Shown: positions 1-5,920 of the stretch, in pieces
Position numbering within the stretch: position 1 is the stretch's first letter
How the letters are laid out: every line of letters begins with the position of its first letter
Assembly (NCBI GenBank): GCA_945957225.1
Contig: CAMFKK010000078.1
Location: 1-8,636 of the forward strand
Reading direction: 5' to 3'
Length of the DNA: 8,636 nucleotides
Origin: an uncultured Sphingobacteriia bacterium
GTDB taxonomy: Bacteria > Bacteroidota > Bacteroidia > Chitinophagales > Chitinophagaceae
Program-made: the position numbers and the translations under genes
Notes under the pieces: generated by a model
The model's input: only the letters and a program-made list of their open reading frames with translations
The model's database searches: none
What the model was told of the DNA's origin: nothing

Positions 1-240
1 TGTTTCAACACAAAAAGTTACTGTTACAACTTTTTCAATAGTGACTTTTAATTGGCAATTGACTATAAAAACCATGTCAGAAAGCCTTTAAATTGGATCT
101 GAATTTTAAGTTTCATTTCTTCAAAATAATTCGCTAAAACAAAGATTTTAAAAATAAAATGATAGTAATTTATAATATTAAATTTTCCTTAAAATTTGGT
201 GTTGAAAAAATACACTTTACAATATTTTTACTTTTGAATA
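1..240. other. Intergenic region upstream of the first gene
   Basis: No gene is supported here. An AT-rich stem of 8 bp (12-19 pairing with 28-35, loop 20-27) ends in a run of five T and could terminate a gene lying left of the window, but with only A/T pairs plus one G-C pair it would be weak. A frame is open from base 2 to a TAA at 89-91 (29 codons); it has no recognisable motif and is too short to call the tail of a gene. The promoter-like sequence near base 230 is listed separately. Confidence 0.5.
202..236 (+). promoter_or_regulatory. Candidate Bacteroidota sigma-ABfr promoter
   Basis: Bases 229-236 (TACTTTTG) match the Bacteroidota -7 consensus TAnnTTTG exactly. A TTG at 202-204 lies 24 bases upstream, just outside the usual 17-23 base spacer for the -33 TTG element. 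If used, transcription would begin at or very near the ATG at 241, giving a leaderless or almost leaderless mRNA. In DNA this AT-rich a chance match is possible. Confidence 0.35.
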
Positions 241-936
241 ATGAAACCTTTTGTAACTATTCTTTTTGCCATTCTTGTTTTCAATTCTTATTCCCAGGAA
301 AAATCTGATGGTACTATACTTTTAAAAAAAATGAAATATGCTGGCCTATTAGTTTCTTATTCTAAAACCGAAAAACTCAATTCAAAATCAATTATTGAAA
401 ACGTTGTAAGTTCTTACCAAAAAAGCAGCTCCATCAAGTTTGGTGGGGGCTATTTAATTAACAACAAAATGGCCATTGGATTAGGACTTTCTACAGGAAC
501 TAATCTTATAAATAAAGAAGTTAAAAATACATTTGGGGCAAACACAATAACAGATTCAAAAACAACTCATTGGGGATTTTCACCATTTATTAGAAATTTC
601 ATGAGTTTAGATAAAGGCCACCACTTTTATATTTATACACAAACAGGCTTGGTATTTGGTTTTGATAATGGAACAGAAATTTCAACAACTGGAACCAGTT
701 CAACCAATACAAGTATAAAATCAAACAATTACGGTATCTCCTTTACACCTGGACTGTTAGCATTTATAAAAGATGGGTTTGCTTTTGAATTGAATGTTGG
801 TGTAGCAGGAATCAATTCTTCAAAAGAAACAAGAAAAGTAGTTGGTCAGCCAGATGCAGTTGTTAAACAGACTGATATAGATTTGAATATTGATATTTTA
901 AAATTAAATATTGGCGTTTCATATTATTTTAAGTAA
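241..936 (+). CDS. Secreted small outer-membrane beta-barrel protein
   Basis: This 231-residue protein begins with a clear Sec signal peptide (MKPFVTILFAILVFNSYSQ, cleavage near residue 18-19). The rest alternates hydrophobic and polar residues in short strands, with Gly-rich turns such as FGGGYLINNKMAIGLGL, TWGF-like aromatic strands and Ser/Thr/Asn-rich loops near residues 95-108 and 145-160. It ends in an amphipathic strand closing with YYFK. Length and pattern fit the 8-10-stranded OMP_b-brl class of Bacteroidota outer-membrane proteins. No ligand or enzymatic motif is visible, so the role is unknown. The ATG at 241 is chosen because the signal peptide starts there; there is no Shine-Dalgarno, which is normal for the phylum. 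The gene stands alone: the next DNA is a hairpin and then a degenerate insertion element on the opposite strand. Confidence 0.8.
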   Translation: MKPFVTILFAILVFNSYSQEKSDGTILLKKMKYAGLLVSYSKTEKLNSKSIIENVVSSYQKSSSIKFGGGYLINNKMAIGLGLSTGTNLINKEVKNTFGANTITDSKTTHWGFSPFIRNFMSLDKGHHFYIYTQTGLVFGFDNGTEISTTGTSSTNTSIKSNNYGISFTPGLLAFIKDGFAFELNVGVAGINSSKETRKVVGQPDAVVKQTDIDLNIDILKLNIGVSYYFK

Positions 937-993
937 ACCATAAGTGTTTTATTTATCTAATTAAATGTGATTGCCTATACCTGTAGGCTCCCC

Positions 994-1018
994 TTATTTA
1001 AGTGCCAGTCTTAAATAG
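994..1018 (+). terminator. Hairpin terminator candidate after the barrel gene
   Basis: TATTTAAG (995-1002) pairs perfectly with CTTAAATA (1010-1017) around a 7-base loop, with a further T-G pair at 994/1018, and is followed by AATTTTCTAG. A smaller stem (GCCTA 973-977 with TAGGC 984-988) precedes it. The position 58 bases after the stop at 936 suits termination, but the stem is AT-rich and the T-tract short. Confidence 0.4.
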
Positions 1019-1054
1019 AATTTTCTAGTTATTCATTTTTTGTTTTCCAATGTT

Positions 1055-1115
1055 TTTATCCACTAACGGCTTTCTTCAATTTTTGGATTATTTACGCTGG
1101 CCGTTTGTGGATAAA
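1055..1115. repeat. Long inverted repeat beside the IS remnant
   Basis: Bases 1055-1070 (TTTATCCACTAACGGC) are the inverse complement of 1100-1115 with a single mismatch (T1064 opposite T1106), separated by 29 bases. The right arm overlaps the proposed end of the IS3 remnant (TGGCCGTT at 1098-1105). The structure could be a bidirectional terminator, part of the element's end, or one copy of a dispersed palindromic repeat. There is no T-tract after either arm, so termination alone does not explain it. Confidence 0.55.
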
Positions 1116-1627
1116 GCAGCATAGGTGATTCTGATCTTTTGTAATACTATTCAGCATATGTAAGCGCTGATAAGAAACCAAGTGATTTTTGAGGGCGTTT
1201 TTGTTGGCTTGCCAGGTTGTAGGTATTGCTTTGGTCTGACGCTTTTCACAGCACTCCTGTAATACACGACATATAAATTTAGGACCATTATCAGAACGAA
1301 GAATTGCTGGCTTACCTCTATGTTCAATAATCTTGTTTAGCACTCTGTTGACTCTAATGATGGCATTGAAATGTTCACTTCTATAGCTAATGATTCTCAA
1401 CTAAAATCATCTATGAAATAGAACAAACGGAATCTTCTTACATCAACCAATGTGTCACTCATAAAATCAATGCGCCATATTTGGTTTGGTGGATCTTTTA
1501 CTGACATTCCTGCTTCCTATTTCTTCAGTGGAGATACAATTTGGGGTTCGGCAAATCTTCCTTATTCATAACTGTCAAAAATTAAAGTATACAAGCATTT
1601 TTTTGTTAACTCTTACTTTAACGGCCA
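1098..1627 (-). mobile_element. Degenerate, internally deleted IS3-family element
   Basis: The boundaries are proposed from an 8-bp perfect inverted repeat that starts with TG and ends with CA, as IS3-family ends usually do: TGGCCGTT at 1098-1105 and AACGGCCA at 1620-1627. These ends lie about 45-55 bases outside the outermost recognisable transposase codons. The roughly 530-bp span is well under half of a normal 1.2-1.5 kb IS3 element, consistent with the large internal losses seen in the coding remnant. No matching 3-4 bp target duplication is visible (the flanks read CGC and ACT), so the ends are tentative although the identity of the interior is secure. Confidence 0.55.
1147..1569 (-). 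pseudogene. IS3-family transposase remnant (OrfA start fused to OrfB fragments)
   Basis: Reading the minus strand from about 1569, one meets the OrfA helix-turn-helix start (RFAEPQIVSPLKK, stop, EAGMSVKD). This runs directly into the OrfB integrase core (PPNQIWRIDFMSDTLVDVRRF, ending FYFIDDF), so the rest of OrfA and the N-terminal part of OrfB are gone. A TGA then replaces the Arg of the usual DDFNRE. After a frameshift the core continues as RVNRVLNKIIEHRGKPAILRS and DNGPKFI, the second catalytic Asp motif. A second frame change gives QYLQPGKPT. A third then gives KRPQKSLGFLSALTYAE and a stop at 1147-1149. The segment containing QNAFIERFN, with the catalytic Glu, is deleted. Two stops, at least three frame changes and two deletions make it non-functional. 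The longest open piece (1092-1400, TTG start) should not be annotated as a gene. Confidence 0.88.
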
Positions 1628-1966
1628 ACTTAGGGAAAGATTACAATAGAACCTGAATCAACAATGGTAATAATTTTTTCTATTTGTTAAATAAATGTTA
1701 TAATAAAATAATAGAATTTCAAATTCTGTGGACTTGTTCTTCCTATTCCTAGAATAATAAAATGCGAATCTTATCTATAAGAACATCCATTTCATTAAAA
1801 GAAAATAGTACCTAAATTATTGATTATAGGGGTCTTATATCAATATTTATTCTAGGAAATATTCCAAAAAAATAACTTTTAGTTATAATTAAAAAAACTG
1901 AACTCTTTTTAAAAATGTTTGTTATTCCCGTCATACAAATTCTATTTCCTAACCAAAACAAAGAAC
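1628..1966. other. Non-coding stretch upstream of the dehydrogenase pair
   Basis: I see no gene on either strand between the IS remnant and the first dehydrogenase. The stretch is very AT-rich and contains the inverted repeat 1746-1858, listed separately. AATGTTTG at 1914-1921 differs from the Bacteroidota -7 box TAnnTTTG by one base and would give a leader of about 40 bases for the gene at 1967. No convincing TTG at the right distance was found, so the promoter call is weak. Confidence 0.4.
1746..1858. repeat. 12-bp perfect inverted repeat bounding an 89-bp insert
   Basis: TTCCTAGAATAA at 1746-1757 is the exact inverse complement of TTATTCTAGGAA at 1847-1858. The 89 bases between have no coding content. 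It could be the ends of a tiny non-autonomous element or paired operator half-sites upstream of the dehydrogenase operon. A chance match of 12 bp is unlikely but not impossible at this base composition. Confidence 0.4.
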
Positions 1967-2743
1967 ATGTCCCTAACAAATTTATTTGAACTAAAAGGAA
2001 AAGTAGCCATAGTTACCGGAGGTGGAAATGGCATTGGAAAAGCTTGCTGCATAATGTTGGCAAATGCGGGTGCGGCAGTTGCAGTAAGTGACCTAAAACT
2101 TGCAGACGCTGAAGCCGTTGCAGCAGAAATTTCTTCCATGGGTGGAAAAGCCATTGCAGTTGAATGTAATGTTACAGAAGATGCCAAACTGGTTACATTG
2201 GTTGAAACCACAGTAAAAGAATTGGGCGGAGTACATGTTTTAGTAAACAATGCTGGTGGTGGAGGTGGGGGCAGAGAAAACCCAACAAAAATTACCGTTG
2301 ATGATTTTGCATGGCGTTTTCAATTGAATGTTTATAGCGCTTGGCGATTGTCACAGCTTTGTGCACCTTACATGAAAGAAGGTGGTTATGGTTCCATTAT
2401 CAATATTACCAGCATGAGCAGTATTAACAAAAGCCCTAACATGAGTGCCTATGCTGCATCAAAAGCAGCCATGAATCACATGACATCAAATCTAGCTATG
2501 GATTATGGTGGTGATAAAATTAGGGTAAATGCTGTTGGACCGGGTGCAACTAAAACGGCTGCCCTTGCATCAGTACTTACACCTGAAATAGAAAGTAAAA
2601 TGCTGGCACATACCCCTATTAAACGTTTAGGAGAAGTAGAGGATATTGCTGGCGCAGTTCTTTATTTTGCTGCCCCAATTTCTGAGTGGGTAAGTGGACA
2701 AATAATGTTTGTTAATGGTGGTGGTGTTCAGACACTTGACTAA
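1967..2743 (+). CDS. hdhA: HdhA-like NAD-dependent short-chain dehydrogenase (7-alpha-hydroxysteroid dehydrogenase family)
   Basis: This 258-residue classical SDR is the usual length for the family. It has the TGGGNGIG nucleotide-binding loop (17-24) and an acidic Asp42 at the end of strand 2, which favours NAD over NADP. NNAGGGG lies at 94-100 and the catalytic tetrad is Asn121, Ser149, Tyr162 (YAASK) and Lys166. The PG motif is GPG (191-193). From memory, the likeness to Escherichia coli HdhA extends over the whole chain: the Gly run after NNAG, ITSM, TPEIE.KML.HTPI.RLG near 205-222, and VSGQI with the GGGVQ tail. HdhA oxidises the 7-alpha hydroxyl of bile acids; here the true substrate could be another cyclic alcohol. 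The start is set at ATG 1967; the upstream TTG at 1919 would only add an unrelated 16-residue tail. A second SDR follows after 29 bases, suggesting one transcript. The protein is cytoplasmic, with no signal peptide. Confidence 0.85.
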   Translation: MSLTNLFELKGKVAIVTGGGNGIGKACCIMLANAGAAVAVSDLKLADAEAVAAEISSMGGKAIAVECNVTEDAKLVTLVETTVKELGGVHVLVNNAGGGGGGRENPTKITVDDFAWRFQLNVYSAWRLSQLCAPYMKEGGYGSIINITSMSSINKSPNMSAYAASKAAMNHMTSNLAMDYGGDKIRVNAVGPGATKTAALASVLTPEIESKMLAHTPIKRLGEVEDIAGAVLYFAAPISEWVSGQIMFVNGGGVQTLD

Positions 2744-2772
2744 AAAAACTTAAACCCTAAACTTTATAAATC

Positions 2773-3567
2773 ATGTCAACAGTAGAAAAATTATTTTCTT
2801 TTGAAGGAAAGGTAATTGTCATAACCGGAGCAGCAGGTGCTATAGGAAGCGCTGCTGGTCATCTTTTAGCGTCATTGGGCGCCAATGTAGTAATCTCTGA
2901 CCTGAATGAAGCAGGTGCTATTAAAGTAGCAGAAGAGATAGAAAAAGAAACAGGAAAGAAAACATTGGGAATAAGATCAGATGCTACCAATGAAGCTGAT
3001 TTAGTTAATTTGGTTGAAAAGACCATTCAGCAGTTTGGAAAAATTTCTGGTCTTATAAATAATGTAGGCTGGGGAGCCAGCACACCAATTTGGGGTTCAG
3101 ATTCTGAAAAAATGGTTAAGTCTTATCTGTTAAATACCGTTGGTTCTTACAACCTAACCAAATTGTGTATGCCATATCTTGAAAAAGAACCTAATGCTTC
3201 TGTGGTTTTTTCGGGCTCCATGGTAGGTGTAACTCCTTCACCTGAATTTATTGAGTATAGCACGGCAAAGGCTGGACTAATGAATATGGTTAAAAGCTTG
3301 GCGGTTGTTTCAGGACCTAAAGTGCGTTTCAATACCGTTTTAATTGGTTCTGTAGATAATGGCGATAGTACATTAGCAGCAGGTTATACCCCAGAAATGT
3401 TACAAGCACTTGCCAACATGTTTGTCATGAAACGCAGGGGAAAACCACTTGAAATTGCTTATGGTATGATGTTTTTAATGAGTGATGCTGCACAATGGAT
3501 TACCGGCATAGATTTAAAAATTGATGGGGGCGGAACTTACAAAAGCAAAATGCCCAACCAGGACTAA
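2773..3567 (+). CDS. Divergent short-chain dehydrogenase/reductase
   Basis: This 264-residue SDR has the Rossmann loop TGAAGAIG (18-25), Asp43 at the end of strand 2 (NAD preference expected), Asn121, Ser149, Tyr162 (YSTAK) and Lys166. The tetrad falls at exactly the same residue numbers as in the upstream SDR, so the two are probably old duplicates or a matched pair. It departs from the family in two places: NNAG is NNVG (96-99, followed by Trp100), and the PG motif after strand 6 is LIGS (190-193), with the usual downstream Thr absent. It should still be able to catalyse dehydrogenation or reduction, but cofactor geometry and substrate are likely different from its neighbour. The gene lies 29 bases after the first SDR with no terminator between, so co-transcription is expected; a strong hairpin follows 27 bases after its stop. 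The substrate is unknown, and the protein is cytoplasmic. Confidence 0.8.
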   Translation: MSTVEKLFSFEGKVIVITGAAGAIGSAAGHLLASLGANVVISDLNEAGAIKVAEEIEKETGKKTLGIRSDATNEADLVNLVEKTIQQFGKISGLINNVGWGASTPIWGSDSEKMVKSYLLNTVGSYNLTKLCMPYLEKEPNASVVFSGSMVGVTPSPEFIEYSTAKAGLMNMVKSLAVVSGPKVRFNTVLIGSVDNGDSTLAAGYTPEMLQALANMFVMKRRGKPLEIAYGMMFLMSDAAQWITGIDLKIDGGGTYKSKMPNQD

Positions 3568-3593
3568 TATTTTCTTCTCCTTATTTATCTAAG

Positions 3594-3632
3594 TAACGTT
3601 GCATTTGTATAAATGCTACAAATGCAACGTTT
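3594..3632 (+). terminator. Perfect 14-bp hairpin between the dehydrogenases and the barrel gene
   Basis: AACGTTGCATTTGT (3595-3608) pairs with ACAAATGCAACGTT (3618-3631) without mismatch around a 9-base loop. The run after it is TTATTTAT, a poor U-tract, so termination may be partial. The loop holds AAATGC (3611-3616), which can pair instead with GCATTT (3601-3606) in the left arm, forming a mutually exclusive 6-bp hairpin with a GTAT loop. Lying 27 bases after one stop and 28 before the next start, it can serve as terminator of the SDR operon and as leader structure for the next genes. Confidence 0.6.
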
Positions 3633-3659
3633 ATTTATCATTTGTTTACTCATTATCAA

Positions 3660-5432
3660 ATGAATGTAATCCTAAAGCCTACCCTATTAAAGGGTATTTT
3701 TGTGTTTTCGTTAATTTTATTGACGACCAACCTATTCTCTCAACAACAGAGCTCTATCTATGGAATTGAAGTAAACCCAATGAGTGTTGAGGGAATCCCT
3801 ATTAACAATGTGGTTATTCTTCTAGAAAAAACAGGAAAAGCAAGTTTAGCGGACTCTGCCGAGTTAGCCGCATTTTATCAAGCTTTTTCATTAAAACCGG
3901 GCGCCTTATTCAAAAGAGACTTTGCAGACATGTCTTTGAAAGTAATTTTAAAACAACCAGAAATAAAATCTGTCTATTATAAAGTTTACAATAGAGAAAT
4001 TACGGGACCTATCACTTTGGTGGTGTATGTAACTTTTCTGGAAACAGGAGAATTAAAAACTATAGAAGGTAAAAAAGGTATGTTGGTTGCCAATACAAAA
4101 AAAGCCTTTCCGCTGCTTCTTCAAACGGATAGGTCCAAATTTACTTTCATATTAAATGGAGGGATTGGGTCTTTCAATGAGGAGAATGCACTTTTTTCAA
4201 AAGGGCCTGCTTTTACACAGGGAAATCCAATAGCCAATGATCCAGCTGTTGAAGGTACAAGGTACTGGAGCGAGCTTTATTTAGAACCGGGAATCGCCGG
4301 TATTACCAGAATTGGTAAAACAAATTTGTATCCTTATGCGGCTGTTTCCTATTTGATTTCGGGAAGAAACACTACCGATATTTATTCACATGGAAGTGCT
4401 ATCTATGGTGCATTTGAAAGATTATATGCCGGGATAGTAATACCCAGATTAGGCAAAAACAAAGACATCAATCTGGATATTTCTGCTGGCAGACAGTTGT
4501 TTCAGTTGAATGATGGATTTTTATTCTCTCGTTATTCTGGTTCTTCTAATGCAGGTGAGAGAGGTAGTGTATACTTAAACTCAAGAACGGCCTATCAGAT
4601 GTCCGCCATTGCAAAACTGCATGTAAAAGACTTTCATTTTCAAGCTGTATTCCTAGAACCACAGGAGTTGTTTAAAAATTCTCAACGAGATACAAGATTT
4701 ATCATTGGTTCAGCCAACTATAATAACAATAAAAATCTTGACGCCGGTCTAAGTTTTATTTCCATTATTGGATCAAAAGCAACATATCCAACCCCTCAAG
4801 GCGATCTTTCCAAAAAAGGTATGTATTTGATTAACCCCAAACTTTGGATAACAAATATCGCAAAAACTGGCTTGTACTTAAAAACGGAATATGCTTTTCA
4901 AATGCATGCAAATGCAAATATGAAATCCAATGCATGGTACCTAGGTTTGGGCTTGAATAAATCAAAATGGCGTTATAAGCCAAATTTATATTATCGCTAT
5001 GCATATATGAAGGGAGATAATCTGGCTACTGCACAATATGAAAGATTTGATCCCATTCAAACCGGTGGGTTGGGTAACTGGGTGCAAGGAATCAACTTCA
5101 GAAAGATTATTGGTTCAGGAAATATTGTGTCTCATAGAGTTGAGCTAAAAGCCTATTTAAAATCCAATTTTGATATTGCCATTGACTATTTCCTGTTACA
5201 AGCACAAAATATCTCTACTAATCTAGGATCGGTACCACCATTGTCTACGCTTCAAGCAAAAAACTTTGGCCACGAAATTACTTTGAATCCAAGATACTAT
5301 TTAAATAGCCATTTTTTGCTCATGGGCATTGTTTCATGGGCCAAGCCCGGTGAAGCCATTACCAAAGCTTTTAATCAACAAAGTGTTGGCAATTGGTCTT
5401 CTTATCAATTAAATCTTTTTATGTTTTTTTAA
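3660..5432 (+). CDS. Outer-membrane porin-like barrel with POTRA-like periplasmic domain
   Basis: Starting at ATG 3660 the product is 590 residues. I prefer this over the TTG at 3642, which would sit next to the hairpin and only lengthen the signal peptide. The signal peptide runs to about residue 27 (VFSLILLTTNLFSQ). Residues about 34-127 show a beta-alpha-alpha-beta-beta order: IEVNPMSVEG, a helix around LADSAELAAFYQAF, a helix around DMSLKVILKQPEIKSV, then two strands ending in ITLVVYVTF. This resembles a POTRA domain. From about 160 to the C-terminal FMFF the chain is a run of amphipathic strands. GRQLFQLNDGFL (about 279-290), NAGERGSVYL and GHEITLNPRYYL with WAKPGEAI near the end recall alginate-export-type porins (Alginate_exp, PF13372). 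I infer uptake or export of a small or oligomeric organic compound. It is the first of three closely spaced genes; the next starts 28 bases on. It could instead be an uncharacterised outer-membrane assembly or secretion factor. Confidence 0.65.
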   Translation: MNVILKPTLLKGIFVFSLILLTTNLFSQQQSSIYGIEVNPMSVEGIPINNVVILLEKTGKASLADSAELAAFYQAFSLKPGALFKRDFADMSLKVILKQPEIKSVYYKVYNREITGPITLVVYVTFLETGELKTIEGKKGMLVANTKKAFPLLLQTDRSKFTFILNGGIGSFNEENALFSKGPAFTQGNPIANDPAVEGTRYWSELYLEPGIAGITRIGKTNLYPYAAVSYLISGRNTTDIYSHGSAIYGAFERLYAGIVIPRLGKNKDINLDISAGRQLFQLNDGFLFSRYSGSSNAGERGSVYLNSRTAYQMSAIAKLHVKDFHFQAVFLEPQELFKNSQRDTRFIIGSANYNNNKNLDAGLSFISIIGSKATYPTPQGDLSKKGMYLINPKLWITNIAKTGLYLKTEYAFQMHANANMKSNAWYLGLGLNKSKWRYKPNLYYRYAYMKGDNLATAQYERFDPIQTGGLGNWVQGINFRKIIGSGNIVSHRVELKAYLKSNFDIAIDYFLLQAQNISTNLGSVPPLSTLQAKNFGHEITLNPRYYLNSHFLLMGIVSWAKPGEAITKAFNQQSVGNWSSYQLNLFMFF

Positions 5433-5460
5433 TTCTTCTAACGAAACTCAAACTTTTTTT

Positions 5461-5904
5461 ATGTCAAATTCAAACAATCAATTAGTATTGGGAGCATTAG
5501 TTGGTGCAGCCATTAATGCTGTAATTAATGGAACTATCAATTGGTTTCAGGTAAAAGATCAAACAAACATTCTGCTTACCCAAGACAGCATTTCATCTGC
5601 CGAGCACACTGTAATAGCAGGATCGGTAATGTTAGCAGTTTCCCTAGCATTTATTCTAACTACAATTGCTCACTTCACTACAAAAAGTAATAGTAAACCA
5701 GCTTATTTTCCTAGAGTGTTTTTATTAGCTATAAAACATAGCGCTTACGCGTTTGGTCTAGTAACTATTATTGGAGTATTAATTCAACGCTATTGGGGTT
5801 CAATTGAAGTGAGTCCTATTAGCTCAGCTTTGGTGGCAGGATTAATTGCTGGCTTGGTTGCAGGAATTGTGGACTATGAAACCAAACGCTCTTTGGCAAA
5901 CTAA
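5461..5904 (+). CDS. Small four-helix inner-membrane protein of unknown function
   Basis: I do not recognise this 147-residue protein. Four hydrophobic segments are visible at about 8-28 (LVLGALVGAAINAVINGT), 50-71, 84-108 and 118-137 (SALVAGLIAGLVAGIV). They are joined by a polar stretch around 30-49, a Ser/Lys/Thr-rich loop at 72-80 and a short basic tail (DYETKRSLAN). Small-residue patterns (GALVGAA, AGLIAGLVAG) suggest tightly packed helices, as in small transport subunits, but no binding motif is seen. The even helix count with both ends polar suggests both termini on one side, likely the cytoplasm because of the basic tail. The ATG at 5461 follows an A/T-rich leader only 28 bases after the barrel gene, and its stop lies 16 bases before the lipoprotein start, so it is almost certainly in the same transcript. 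A role in the uptake step is inferred from position only. Confidence 0.7.
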   Translation: MSNSNNQLVLGALVGAAINAVINGTINWFQVKDQTNILLTQDSISSAEHTVIAGSVMLAVSLAFILTTIAHFTTKSNSKPAYFPRVFLLAIKHSAYAFGLVTIIGVLIQRYWGSIEVSPISSALVAGLIAGLVAGIVDYETKRSLAN

Positions 5905-5920
5905 TAAAAGTTACTACAAT

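Noticed and set aside
2..91. 29-codon open frame at the left edge
   Set aside because: It could be the tail of a gene outside the window, but it has no recognisable motif and is short enough to be chance.
1092..1400. 102-residue reading frame on the minus strand
   Set aside because: It is only the middle piece of the degenerate IS3 transposase, opening at a TTG created by frame disruption and ending in a wrong frame; it is covered by the pseudogene entry.
1919..1966. TTG-initiated extension of the first SDR
   Set aside because: The added residues have no counterpart in SDRs, which begin a few residues before the first Rossmann strand, as the ATG at 1967 gives.
1942..2250. Minus-strand reading frame of 102 residues inside the first SDR
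   Set aside because: It lies opposite a well-supported dehydrogenase, is low in complexity (Ala/Ser/Pro-rich) and has no recognisable motif.
2255..2280. G-rich tract in the first SDR as a possible slippage or G-quadruplex site
   Set aside because: It encodes the Gly run after NNAG that HdhA relatives also carry, so protein constraint explains it.
5846..5920. Upstream extension of the amidohydrolase overlapping the membrane-protein gene
   Set aside because: It would add 25 polar residues in front of a clear lipoprotein signal and lipobox, which must sit near the N-terminus.
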